From Deltaproteobacteria bacterium (lineage in GTDB: Bacteria > Myxococcota_A > UBA9160 > JAFDDA01), in contig JAFDDA010000030.1 in assembly GCA_019311105.1 (NCBI GenBank), positions 1-60,025 on the forward strand: DNA of 60,025 bases, given 5' to 3'. The translations under genes and the position numbers were made by a program. Below, one piece after another: positions 46,001-54,357 of this stretch (positions within the stretch are counted from its first letter, which is position 1; each line of letters opens with the position of its first letter). A model generated the notes under the pieces. It saw only the letters and a list, made by a program, of their open reading frames with translations, had not been told where the DNA came from and searched no databases.

Positions 46001-46728
46001 GGGCGGCCTCCGAGGGCGGCGCGCAGGCTGGCCTCGAAGTCGTGGGGCTCGGAATCACCGCGCTCGACGTCGGCGGCCAGGGCGCCGCGCCGCAGCAGGA
46101 CGACGCGTTCGGCGAACGCGGCGGCTCGGGCGAGGTCGTGGGTCACGAGCAGCACGGTTCGCCCGCCTGCGTGAAGCCCGGCGAGCCGCGCGGCCAAGGC
46201 GTCGGCCGCCTCGGGGTCGAGGCCGGTGAAGGGTTCGTCGAGCAGGACGAGAGGCGGCTCGTGAACCAGCGCGCGCGCGATGGCGACGCGTTGGGCCATT
46301 CCGCGCGAGAACTCCCCCGTGCGACGGTCGGCGAAGCTCTCGAGGCCATGCGCTTTGACCAGTGCGTCGGCGCGTGCTTCGGGTTCGGCCACGCCGTAGA
46401 GGCGTGCCGCGAAGGCAAGGTTCTCGCGAGCCGTGAGCTCGGGGTAGAGCAACGTTGCATGGCCCAGGTAGCCGATGCCCGCCCGCCGTTTGCGGCGGTC
46501 GGGTTCGGCGGGTCCGACCTCGAGCCGGCCCCCCGACGGTCGGGCCAATCCAGCCAGCAGCCGCAGGAGCGTGGTCTTGCCCGCGCCGTTGGGCCCGACG
46601 ACCGCGATCGAACTCCCGGCCGCGATCGTGAGATCGAGGGGGCGGAGGGCCGAAACCGGGCCGAAGCGTTTCTCGAGCCCCACCGCCGTGACGGCCCAGG
46701 CACCGGCGCTCGCGGCCGCGGAGGTCAC
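45997..46728 (-). CDS. ccmA: Heme exporter ATP-binding protein CcmA
   Basis: 243-residue ABC ATPase: Walker A VGPNGAGKTT (about 43-52), signature EFSRGMAQR (about 138-146), Walker B LVLLDEPF (about 159-166) and H-loop LLVTHD. GTG start overlaps the stop of the upstream gene (GTGA) and its TGA overlaps ccmB. Confidence 0.94.
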   Translation of the reverse strand: MTSAAASAGAWAVTAVGLEKRFGPVSALRPLDLTIAAGSSIAVVGPNGAGKTTLLRLLAGLARPSGGRLEVGPAEPDRRKRRAGIGYLGHATLLYPELTARENLAFAARLYGVAEPEARADALVKAHGLESFADRRTGEFSRGMAQRVAIARALVHEPPLVLLDEPFTGLDPEAADALAARLAGLHAGGRTVLLVTHDLARAAAFAERVVLLRRGALAADVERGDSEPHDFEASLRAALGGRP

Positions 46729-48686
46729 GCCGGCGGGCCCTCGAGGCCCGCACCGCAGCCCGAGCAGAAGCGATCCCCGGGTCGCGCTTCGCTGCCACAG
46801 GCGGGGCAGGCGGGGCAGGCGAGTGTCGCCGTGGGCTTGGCGGGCGGGGCCGAAGCCTCTGCGTCGCTCCGCTCGGCGGCGAGCAGGGTGACGGCTCGGC
46901 CACGCAGCTCGGCGCGCAGGGTTTGCCAGCCTTCCTCGTCGATCTTCCCCGTCTCGTAGTCGTGGTCGAGGTCGCGGATCGATTCGTACAGCAGCTCGCG
47001 TTCGTGGCGCGCAGCGGGCGCCTCGGCATCGTCGGCGAGGCCCGGGTCGGCGCCTTCCTTGGACCCGAGCGGTGCCAGGAGGAACGCCAGCGCCGCGACA
47101 CCGACCACCATCGCCAGCACCCGGGTCGCGCGGGTCGAGCTGCCACGGGGGGGCAGGGCGCGCAGGTCGAGCGCCAAGCTCTCGCCGGCCTCGAGCTCGA
47201 ACGTCTCGAAGGTCAAATAAAAACGGGCGCCGTCGCGCTGGGGCCTGCGCCGGTGCAACCGCTCGGTGGCGACGGCCACGCCGGTGTCCGCCACCAAGAC
47301 CCGCAGCAGTGGAAGGCGGCGGTCGAAGCTTCGGGCGAGCCGCACCCCGTCCTCCCCGGAGCGCAGGCTGTAGGCGAGTCCCAGGCCGTGGCTCCCGGGC
47401 TGAAGCGGGCCGACGACCCCAACGCCGCCTTCGGTTCGCACCAGGCCGAGCGCGCTCGCGTCGGCGGAGAAGCGGATGTCCTCCGCGGCCTCGGGCAGGC
47501 GCAGCTCCAGGAGCAGCTCGCCCGGCTCGGCGCGCACGATCGAGTCGCCCGTCACCTCGAGCCGGTACTGCTCCTGGGCCTGGAGGGTCACGTCGTCGAC
47601 CTCGAGGATTATCTGGCCCTCGACGAGTTCGAGGGCGCCCGGGTCGGCCCGCATCTCGGGCACACGGAGGGAGAGTCGCGTCGTGAAGGCGGCGCCGGGC
47701 GCCGTGACCTCGAAGGGCTGGAAGCGCATGCCGCTTTCCTCGACGACCTCGCCCGGCTCCATGCCGGCGACGGCCTCGAGGGGCCCACCGTCGCGCGCGA
47801 ACACGCGGATGCGATCCGCTGCCGAGGGGAAGCGCTTTACGAGCGTGCGGGCGCCTGTCTCGATGGGGATGTCGTAGCGGAAGGAGATCTCCTGCTCGCC
47901 CGGATAGAGAGGGCCCCAGAACGCGAAGTCGCGTCCGTCGCGCGTGGCGCCCTCGGGGACGACGCCGAGCGGCATGGCGAAGTTTTCGACGCCTTCGAAT
48001 AGCTCCGCTTCGAGCGGGGCGCGGCGTCCCGCGCGGCGCTCCGTGGGGACGTGGAAGACTCGCTCCCCGGAGTTCTGGAGGCGATGCACTTCGGAAACCA
48101 GGAGACGGCCGCTGCCGAGCGCGACCCGCACACTCGACTGCACGACTCGCACACTCGCGAGGTCGTCGCTCGGTTCGAAGAGCTTCACTTCGATCGTCTG
48201 CTCGGTGCTGCCCGCTTCGAAGACGACGCGATCGCCGGGGAAGGGCAGGCCCGCGTAGCGCGCGCCGACGAGGTAGACCACCGTGGCTTCCGTCGAGAGG
48301 CCTTCGAAGACGAAGCGGCCCTCGGCGTCGGTCTCGCTGTTCCGCGAGCCGGGGCGGCCGTTTGGATCGAGGGCGTAGAGAGCGATGGCCACGCCCGCGA
48401 CGGCGTCGGGCCGCGCCTCGTGAACCACGCGCCCGCGCAACACGCCGGCGCCGCTCGGCACGTCCGAGATCTCGAAGGGTGCGGCTTCGCTTCCCGCCGC
48501 GGCCTCGCTGGCCGGAGCTTCGTCCGCGAGGGCCGGCGGGCCCGCCAAGAAGAGGAGGCCGAGCCCGGCCAGCACGGCAAGCCGCAGTGCGGCCCCGAGC
48601 CGCGGCAGTGCGGCCCCGAGCCGCGGCAGTGCGGCCCCGAGCCGCGGCAGTGCGGCCCCGAGCCGCGGGGTCCCTCGTGCGTTCAT
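46725..48686 (-). CDS. Secreted/membrane protein with carboxypeptidase-regulatory-like domain and C-terminal zinc ribbon, in the ccm operon
   Basis: 653 residues. The N-terminal export signal contains four RLGAALP repeats before the hydrophobic core. A carboxypeptidase-regulatory-like beta sandwich follows (LRGRVVHEARPDAVAGVAIA, about 80-160), then about 330 residues of unknown beta-rich periplasmic domain and one membrane helix (about 529-548). The cytoplasmic tail has LLYESIRDLDHDYETGKID and a C-terminal zinc ribbon (CPACPACGSE...FCSGCG). The tail resembles CcmI-type helices and zinc-ribbon proteins often found beside ccm genes. Start and stop overlap ccmF and ccmA by ATGA and GTGA, tying it to heme delivery. 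Function unknown. Confidence 0.75.
   Translation of the reverse strand: MNARGTPRLGAALPRLGAALPRLGAALPRLGAALRLAVLAGLGLLFLAGPPALADEAPASEAAAGSEAAPFEISDVPSGAGVLRGRVVHEARPDAVAGVAIALYALDPNGRPGSRNSETDAEGRFVFEGLSTEATVVYLVGARYAGLPFPGDRVVFEAGSTEQTIEVKLFEPSDDLASVRVVQSSVRVALGSGRLLVSEVHRLQNSGERVFHVPTERRAGRRAPLEAELFEGVENFAMPLGVVPEGATRDGRDFAFWGPLYPGEQEISFRYDIPIETGARTLVKRFPSAADRIRVFARDGGPLEAVAGMEPGEVVEESGMRFQPFEVTAPGAAFTTRLSLRVPEMRADPGALELVEGQIILEVDDVTLQAQEQYRLEVTGDSIVRAEPGELLLELRLPEAAEDIRFSADASALGLVRTEGGVGVVGPLQPGSHGLGLAYSLRSGEDGVRLARSFDRRLPLLRVLVADTGVAVATERLHRRRPQRDGARFYLTFETFELEAGESLALDLRALPPRGSSTRATRVLAMVVGVAALAFLLAPLGSKEGADPGLADDAEAPAARHERELLYESIRDLDHDYETGKIDEEGWQTLRAELRGRAVTLLAAERSDAEASAPPAKPTATLACPACPACGSEARPGDRFCSGCGAGLEGPPA
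48585..48668. repeat. 21-bp tandem repeat, four copies, inside a signal peptide
   Basis: CAGTGCGGCCCCGAGCCGCGG recurs at 48585, 48606, 48627 and 48648 (the unit is 21 bp; only its first 20 or so bases need be read). It encodes the 7-residue repeat RLGAALP in the N-region of the ccm-embedded protein and keeps the frame, so copy number can change signal-peptide length without frameshift. Confidence 0.95.
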
Positions 48687-50668
48687 GCCGAAGTTTCCGA
48701 CGCTCCGCCCGGCGTGGGGTGGGGCCACATGACGGCCACGGTCCCGAGGACGAAGGTGAACCCGCCTAGCCAGATCCAGTTGACCAACGGGTTGCGATGA
48801 AGCTTCAACGTCGCCGATCCGTCGGCCTCCACGGCCGTGAGGATGACGTACAGATCCTCACCCATCGTGGAGTGGATTGCGGGGATCGAGGCCGGCTGCT
48901 CCTCATGCCAGTACATGCGCCGCTCGGGCGTCATGATCGCCAGGGGCTCGTCGTCGCGATAGAGCGCGAGCCGCGCCTGGGCGCCGCCGTAGTGCTGGGC
49001 GGAGATCGGCTTCGCCGTCAGGTACTCGAGGCGGTAGTCCGAGAGTGTGATGGCCCCGCCGGGCTTGATGCTCTGGAGCGTCTCTTCGTTGTAGGCGGCG
49101 CCGGCCAGGCCGATGAAGACGAACACCACGCCGAGGTGGACGATGTAGCCGCCGTAGCGCCGCTGGTTGCGGCGCAGGAGCGTGCCGAAGGCCTCGACCG
49201 GGCCTTCCCCGAGGCGCCGCATGCGGGCTCCGATCGCGAGCGCGTATTCCTGAACCAGGGTCATCACCACGAAGGCCGAGATCGACCACGTCGCGAGCGC
49301 GACCCAGCCGCCGCCCGGCCCGAGCACCGCGAGCAACGCGATGAGCGTGGCCACGCCCACCGCCGCCGGCATCCAGAACTGTCGGCGAAGGCTCGCCCAG
49401 GTCGCGCGCCGCCAGGCGATCAGCGGCCCGACGCCGGTGAGGAAGAGGAGCATCAGGCCGAACGGCGCGCTCACGGCGTTGAAGAAGGCCGGGCCCACCG
49501 TGATCTTGCGATCGATCAGCGCCTCGGAGAAGACCGGGAACATCGTGCCCCAGAACACCACGACCAGGATCACCATGAACAGCCAGTTGTTCACCAGGAA
49601 GCCGCCCTCCCGCGAGAGCGCGCTTTCGAGCTTGCGCGCGCTTCGCAGGGGGCTGTCGGCGGGCCGCCGGCGCCATAGGAGCAGGCCGAAGAAGGCGAAC
49701 GCAATGATGAGCACGTAGGCGAGGAAGACGTACCCGAACCAACCCGAGTTCGTGAAGGAGTGGACCGACGAGACGATGCCGCTGCGCGTGAGGAAGGTGC
49801 CGAACAGACAGAGGCTGTAGGTCAGACCCACGAGCACGAGGTTCCAGGTCTTCAGCATGTCGCGCTTTTCCTGGATCATCACCGAGTGCAGATACGCCGT
49901 GGCGGGCAGCCAGGGCATGAACGAGGCGTTCTCCACCGGATCCCAGGCCCAGTAGCCGCCCCAGCCGAGCACTTCGTAGGCCCAGCGTCCGCCGAGCAGG
50001 ATCCCGATGGAGAGGAAGATCCACGGGAAGAGCGTCCAGCGCCGGGTCGTGCGCAGCCAGGCGCTGCCGAGGTCGCCGGTCGCGAGCGCGGCGAAGCCGA
50101 AGGAAAAGGGGACGGCGAAGCCGACGAAGCCCGTGTAGAGCACGAGCGGGTGGATCATCATCACCGGGTGCTGGAGCAGCGGGTTCAACCCGTTGCCGTC
50201 GGACTGCAGGAAGCCCGGTGCGACCCGATCGAACGGGTTGGTGATGAAGTTCAGCAGCACGAGGAAGAAGATCGCGTTGGCCGAGAGCATCGCGATCACC
50301 CAGGGCATGAGGCGACGGCTCGAGCTGCGGTGCACGGCGATGGCGGCGCCGCCGTAGAGGCAGAGCAGCCAGAGCCACAGCAAGAGCGAGCCCGACTGTC
50401 CGCCCCACAGGGCGGCGAGTCGGTAGTGGAGAGGCATGCTGCGGGCCGAGTGCGCGGCGACGTACTCGATGCGGAAATCGTTGCTCGCGAAGGCCCAGAA
50501 GAGCGCCACGATCGAAAGCGTCACGAGCACGCCGAGGATGCCGGCCGAGCGGCGCGCGACCCGGTCCGCGCCGGCGTGGTTTCGCACTCCGGCGAAGATG
50601 CCCGCGCCCATCCCCACGACGGCAACGACCAGCGCGATGCGCAGCGAATACAGGCCGAAGTCTGCCAA
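48683..50668 (-). CDS. ccmF: Heme lyase CcmF
   Basis: 661-residue multi-helix protein of cytochrome c maturation. The WWD heme motif LGWGGYWAWDPVENASFMPW (about 232-251) and conserved His in LQHPVMMIHPLVLYTG and near residue 306 (SSVHSFTNSG) are present, with a large periplasmic loop near the C-terminus. It transfers heme from CcmE to apocytochrome c. TTG start at 50668, 3 bases after the ccmE stop. Confidence 0.94.
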   Translation of the reverse strand: MADFGLYSLRIALVVAVVGMGAGIFAGVRNHAGADRVARRSAGILGVLVTLSIVALFWAFASNDFRIEYVAAHSARSMPLHYRLAALWGGQSGSLLLWLWLLCLYGGAAIAVHRSSSRRLMPWVIAMLSANAIFFLVLLNFITNPFDRVAPGFLQSDGNGLNPLLQHPVMMIHPLVLYTGFVGFAVPFSFGFAALATGDLGSAWLRTTRRWTLFPWIFLSIGILLGGRWAYEVLGWGGYWAWDPVENASFMPWLPATAYLHSVMIQEKRDMLKTWNLVLVGLTYSLCLFGTFLTRSGIVSSVHSFTNSGWFGYVFLAYVLIIAFAFFGLLLWRRRPADSPLRSARKLESALSREGGFLVNNWLFMVILVVVFWGTMFPVFSEALIDRKITVGPAFFNAVSAPFGLMLLFLTGVGPLIAWRRATWASLRRQFWMPAAVGVATLIALLAVLGPGGGWVALATWSISAFVVMTLVQEYALAIGARMRRLGEGPVEAFGTLLRRNQRRYGGYIVHLGVVFVFIGLAGAAYNEETLQSIKPGGAITLSDYRLEYLTAKPISAQHYGGAQARLALYRDDEPLAIMTPERRMYWHEEQPASIPAIHSTMGEDLYVILTAVEADGSATLKLHRNPLVNWIWLGGFTFVLGTVAVMWPHPTPGGASETSA

Positions 50669-50671
50669 GGG

Positions 50672-51118
50672 CTAGAGGGAGGCCGCTTTGGCGGCGGCGT
50701 TCGGCTCGGCCTGGAACTTCGACGGGCATTTGGCGAGCACGAGGTCGGCGACGAAGGCCTGTTGGGAGGGGTCCATGCGGCCCTCGACCACGACCTCGGC
50801 GCCGTCCTTGAAGAGGTCGGGGATCTCGAGGGAGTTGTAGATCACGGCGAGGGTTTCGCCCGGGGGCGCGCCCGCGTGGGGCGGGTCGGCCTGGACGTGG
50901 AAGCGCACTTCCTGGGCCTCGACGCTGCGCTGGATCGTCCCGTCGGCGACGTAGCCGTGCACGCGTACGAGGTCGCTCGGCATGCCCGCCGTGCGGAACT
51001 CGCCGAGTGTCTCGTAGTACTGGAACGAGGCCAGCTCGCCGAGGTTGTTGACGGCGTAGGCGCCGACCAGGAGCGCGATCGCGGTCGCGCCCAGGATCAT
51101 CTGGGTTCCCTTGGACAT
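50672..51118 (-). CDS. ccmE: Cytochrome c-type biogenesis protein CcmE, cysteine variant
   Basis: 148-residue periplasmic heme chaperone with an N-terminal membrane anchor (ILGATAIALLVGAYAV, about 8-23) and an OB-fold. The site that in classical CcmE reads HxxxY, with a covalent heme-binding His, reads CPSKF here (Cys131, Phe135). Cys in this position is known from Desulfovibrio-type System I*, where the motif is CxxxY; here the Tyr is also replaced. CcmG and CcmH are not in the cluster, as in System I*. First gene of the ccm operon. Confidence 0.92.
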   Translation of the reverse strand: MSKGTQMILGATAIALLVGAYAVNNLGELASFQYYETLGEFRTAGMPSDLVRVHGYVADGTIQRSVEAQEVRFHVQADPPHAGAPPGETLAVIYNSLEIPDLFKDGAEVVVEGRMDPSQQAFVADLVLAKCPSKFQAEPNAAAKAASL

Positions 51119-51250
51119 CCGGGGCCTTCCGACGCGTGGGACGCGGCCCAGAGTAGTCGGTCCGCCGTGGAGCGTCAAACCGCGCGCGGGCCGAAACACA
51201 CTAGATTCCGCGCACTTGCGCCTGTGAAGGCACTCGGCTACCCCGCCGCC

Positions 51251-52396
51251 ATGGCCCTGGTCTTCGGCACCCGCAGCGACCGCATCGAGCCGTTCCTGGC
51301 GATGGAGGTGATGGAGCGCGCCTTCGCCCTCGAGCGCGGCGGCGCGAAGGTCCTGCACCTCGAGATCGGCGAGCCTGACTTCCCGCCGCCCCCCGCCGTG
51401 AACGAGGCCTGCGCCGCCGCCCTGGCCGCAGGCGACACCCACTACACCGACAGCCGCGGCCTCCCCGACCTGCGCGCCGCGATCGCGCGCGACAAGGGCG
51501 AGCGCGCCGGCGTCGAGATCGACCCCGGGCGGGTGATCGTCACCAGCGGCACGTCGCCGGCCATGTTGCTCATCTTCTCGTTGTTGGTGGATCCGGGCGA
51601 CGAGGTGATCGTCGGGACGCCGCACTACCCCTGCTATCCGAACTTCGTGCGCTTCTGCGGCGGCGAGCCCGTCTTCGTTCCGACCTCGGCCGAGGACGGC
51701 TACCGCCTCGACCCGGACGCGGTGGCTGCCGCCATCACGCCGCGCACCCGCGCGATCGTCACGACCTCGCCGGCGAACCCGACCGGCGCGGTGCAGCCGC
51801 CCGAAGTCGTTCACGCGCTGGCGGCTCTCGGCCCGCCGCTGGTATCCGATGAGATCTACGACGGCCTCGTCTACGACGATGCGCGGGTCACCTCCGCGCT
51901 CGCCGCCAGCGACGAAGCCTTCGTGCTCGACGGCTTCTCGAAGCGCTATGCGATGACGGGCTTCCGGCTCGGCTACGCCGTGGTGCCCGAGCCGGCCCTG
52001 CGGCCGCTGCAGATCCTCCAGCAGAATCTTTTCATCTCCGCGAACCACTTCGTGCAGATCGCCGGCCTCGCGGCCCTCGAACACGGCGCCGACACCGTGC
52101 GCGAAATGTGCGATGCCTACGGCCGCCGCCGTCGGCTGTTGGCGGATGGCTTGCGCGAACTCGGCTTCGGCCTGCCCGCCGACCCCGCCGGAGCCTTCTA
52201 CGTCTTCGCCGACGCCCGCAAGTTCGGCGCCGACTCGCGCAAGCTCGCCTTCGAACTGCTCGAGGCCACCCACGTGGCCGTCACGCCGGGCGTCGACTTC
52301 GGCGAGGCTGGGGAGGGCTGGCTACGATTCTCGTGCGCAGCGGCCGAGCCCGTCCTGCGCGAAGCCCTCGAGCGCCTCGGGAAACACCTCCGATGA
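51251..52396 (+). CDS. Class I/II PLP-dependent aminotransferase
   Basis: 381 residues, fold type I. LEIGEPDFPPPPAV at the N-terminus, TSGTSPAMLL for cofactor phosphate, SPANPTGAV, SDEIYDGLVYDD and the Schiff-base lysine in DGFSKRYAMTGFRLGY (about 231-246). Related to aspartate/alanine-type aminotransferases; the exact substrate is unknown. ATG 51251; GTG 51224 would add nine residues. TGA overlaps the engB ATG (ATGA). Confidence 0.88.
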   Translation: MALVFGTRSDRIEPFLAMEVMERAFALERGGAKVLHLEIGEPDFPPPPAVNEACAAALAAGDTHYTDSRGLPDLRAAIARDKGERAGVEIDPGRVIVTSGTSPAMLLIFSLLVDPGDEVIVGTPHYPCYPNFVRFCGGEPVFVPTSAEDGYRLDPDAVAAAITPRTRAIVTTSPANPTGAVQPPEVVHALAALGPPLVSDEIYDGLVYDDARVTSALAASDEAFVLDGFSKRYAMTGFRLGYAVVPEPALRPLQILQQNLFISANHFVQIAGLAALEHGADTVREMCDAYGRRRRLLADGLRELGFGLPADPAGAFYVFADARKFGADSRKLAFELLEATHVAVTPGVDFGEAGEGWLRFSCAAAEPVLREALERLGKHLR

Positions 52397-52995
52397 CCAC
52401 CGAACGCGTCCTCGATGCGAAGATCGTCGCCACCGCGGCCGGGCCGGATGGCTTCCCCACGGACGGCATCCCGGAGATCGCCTTCCTCGGCCGTTCCAAC
52501 GTCGGCAAGTCGAGCCTGCTCAACAAGCTCGCCAACCGGAAGAAGCTCGCACGCACGAGCTCGACCCCGGGCAAGACCCGCCTCGTCCACTTCTTCGAAC
52601 TCAGCAACGCCCAAGGCTCGCTGCTCTTCGTCGACCTCCCGGGCTACGGCTACGCGAAGGTCTCGAAGAAGGAGCGCGCCAGCTGGCGGAAGCTCGTCGA
52701 GAGCTACCTCGGCGGCCGCAAGCCGCTGAAGTGCGCGGTCCTTCTGCAGGACGCCCGTCGCGACCCGCGCGAAGAGGAGATCGACCTCATCGCGTGGCTC
52801 GGCGAGCAGGACATCCCCGTCCTGGTCGCCGTCACGAAGTGCGACAAGCTCGGCACGAGCAAGCGCTCCGCCGCCGTCCGAGAGATCGCCAAGGCCCTCG
52901 GCATGCCGCGCGAAGCCGTCGTCCCGACCTCGGCCAGCAAGGGCTTCGGCATCCCAGAACTCTGGGGCGCCCTCGACGCGGCACTGCACGGTTAG
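52393..52995 (+). CDS. engB: Ribosome biogenesis GTPase EngB (YsxC/YihA)
   Basis: 200-residue GTPase for 50S assembly. G1 GRSNVGKSSL (about 33-42), G2 TSSTPGKT, G3 DLPGYGYAKV (about 78-87), G4 TKCDKL (about 156-161) and G5 TSASKGFG. Last gene before the accessory region. Confidence 0.95.
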   Translation: MTTERVLDAKIVATAAGPDGFPTDGIPEIAFLGRSNVGKSSLLNKLANRKKLARTSSTPGKTRLVHFFELSNAQGSLLFVDLPGYGYAKVSKKERASWRKLVESYLGGRKPLKCAVLLQDARRDPREEEIDLIAWLGEQDIPVLVAVTKCDKLGTSKRSAAVREIAKALGMPREAVVPTSASKGFGIPELWGALDAALHG

Positions 52996-53004
52996 GACGC
53001 GCAC

Positions 53005-53070
53005 GGAGGCGGCGGGAATCGAACCCGCGTCCGAGTTCTGCTGACGGGATACAGTCATGACGCGAGGTTC
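53005..53070 (-). ncRNA. ssrA: Displaced 3' end of tmRNA (ssrA fragment), likely attachment site
   Basis: On the minus strand CGGACGCGGGTTCGATTCCC followed by GCCGCCTCC is the T-arm and 3' acceptor strand of tmRNA. CTGTATCCCGTCAG just before it could be part of the preceding helix. No tag-peptide reading frame, no 5' acceptor strand (GGGGGCG...) and no D-loop region is present in the next 400 bases, which are occupied by an opposite-strand gene. ACCA is not encoded. The 3' end of ssrA is a common integration site; elements that insert there leave such a short fragment at one border. Confidence 0.6.
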
Positions 53071-53214
53071 TCGGGCCTCGAAAGACCGCTTGGACTTCCT
53101 ATCCGCCCGGCTCATCGGAAATCGGACCCTCGTCGAAGCCTGCGTTTTCCACCCCACAAGTCCGTATATTTCATGGTCCCGAATCGAGATGTCGGAGCCA
53201 GATCGGAGCGCAGA

Positions 53215-53691
53215 ATGGCAATCGCTGGATTGATCCATGTGAACATCAATTGCAGCGACTACGATCGCTCCAAGGCGTTCTACGAAGTGCTCGGCTTCAA
53301 GGAGGTCTTGCGAGTTCCCGAAACCAACGATGCGGAACGGGCGGCAGTGGTGGGAATGCCTCCATCCAGAGTCAGGGGCGCGCTCCTCGAACTCTCTGGC
53401 ACGGAAGTCAGGTCAAGAATGATGATCGATCTGCTCGAATGGATCGAACCACGGGACGAAGATCCGCCCTACTCCCATCTCTATCATTTCGGAATCGCAC
53501 GCATCGCTCTAGCGACGACCGACCTGGATGCGGACATGGCAAGACTCAGAGACGCTGGCGTAGAATTCCTGTCCGAACCCGCCAGCATGCCGCCTGAGTC
53601 GGGAATGCCCGCACGCTTCGTCTGCTTCAAAGACCCGGACGGCACCGTACTGGAACTCGTGGAGCCCGGATCGAGGCCGAATCGGTCGTAA
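53215..53691 (+). CDS. VOC-superfamily (glyoxalase/dioxygenase-like) protein 1
   Basis: 158 residues, two beta-alpha-beta-beta-beta modules. LIHVNINCSDYDRSKAFYEV (about 6-25) opens the first and HFGIARIALATTDLDADMAR the second; the C-terminal strand FKDPDGTVLELVEP (about 139-152) holds the usual metal-ligand Glu. Substrate unknown. The DNA is clearly less G+C-rich than the upstream genes (one 60-base line counted at 50%). ATG 53215 chosen; ATG 53173 would add 14 residues. Confidence 0.8.
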   Translation: MAIAGLIHVNINCSDYDRSKAFYEVLGFKEVLRVPETNDAERAAVVGMPPSRVRGALLELSGTEVRSRMMIDLLEWIEPRDEDPPYSHLYHFGIARIALATTDLDADMARLRDAGVEFLSEPASMPPESGMPARFVCFKDPDGTVLELVEPGSRPNRS

Positions 53692-53837
53692 GCTCGGGCC
53701 GCTTGCCACGCTGCCACGAGCAGACGGTCTGGCGATTTCCACCTCCGGCGCGAAGCGCATAGGCCAGCCCAGCTCGCGGATGCGGCGAACGGGCGACTGA
53801 TGAAATCAGGCGCCGATCAGAGAGGAGCTCAATTCCC

Positions 53838-54350
53838 ATGGAGTACGGAGCCATCATCCAGAATGCCTTCGTCGTGAACGATCTGGACGCGGCGATGCAC
53901 CACTGGCACGCGATGTTCGGTACGGGGCCGTTCCTGGTCACTGAGCACATCCAGTTCGACAGAGTCGTGTACCGCGGAGCGGAGGTCGAGCTCGACATCT
54001 CAGTCGCACTTGCGCAGTCTGGCGACATGCAGATCGAACTGATTCAGCAGCACAGTGACGGACCTTCCTGCTACCGCGATTCGTACGCGCCCAGCGAGGA
54101 GGGGTTCCATCACGTTGCGATCCTATGCGAGGACCACGAGGCGATGTGCCAATGCTACGCCGACGCCGGCATTGTCGTGGCCACCGAGATTGGCAGCGGT
54201 GATCAGAGAATCGCGTACATGGATGCCCGTGCCAGCATTGGTGCGATGGTCGAGCTGTACCCCGACACCGACGGAATCCGAGCGCTCTTCGAGATGGTGC
54301 GCGGGATTCACGAGGGATGGGACGGAAAGAAGCTCATCTGGACACCATGA
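53838..54350 (+). CDS. VOC-superfamily (glyoxalase/methylmalonyl-CoA epimerase-like) protein 2
   Basis: 170 residues. AFVVNDLDAAMHHWHAMFG (about 10-28) and GFHHVAILCEDHEAMCQCYA (about 91-110) begin the two modules, QIELIQQ and GAMVELYPDTDG supply Glu residues at metal-ligand positions. Little sequence similarity to the first VOC gene, so not a recent duplicate. GAGAGGAG 8-10 bases before ATG 53838. Confidence 0.78.
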   Translation: MEYGAIIQNAFVVNDLDAAMHHWHAMFGTGPFLVTEHIQFDRVVYRGAEVELDISVALAQSGDMQIELIQQHSDGPSCYRDSYAPSEEGFHHVAILCEDHEAMCQCYADAGIVVATEIGSGDQRIAYMDARASIGAMVELYPDTDGIRALFEMVRGIHEGWDGKKLIWTP

Positions 54351-54357
54351 GTCGGGT

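Noticed and set aside
49760..52396. A plus-strand 878-residue protein covering ccmF and ccmE
   Set aside because: Its first ~500 residues are the low-complexity complement of the ccm genes; only the aminotransferase part from 51251 shows a real fold.
53005..53080. A tRNA gene
   Set aside because: The T-arm and 3' strand lack a matching 5' GGAGGC acceptor, D-arm and anticodon stem at tRNA distance.
53005..53370. A complete tmRNA gene on the minus strand
   Set aside because: Only the T-arm/acceptor end is recognisable; no 5' acceptor strand, tag reading frame or pseudoknot region is visible and a plus-strand VOC gene occupies the space.
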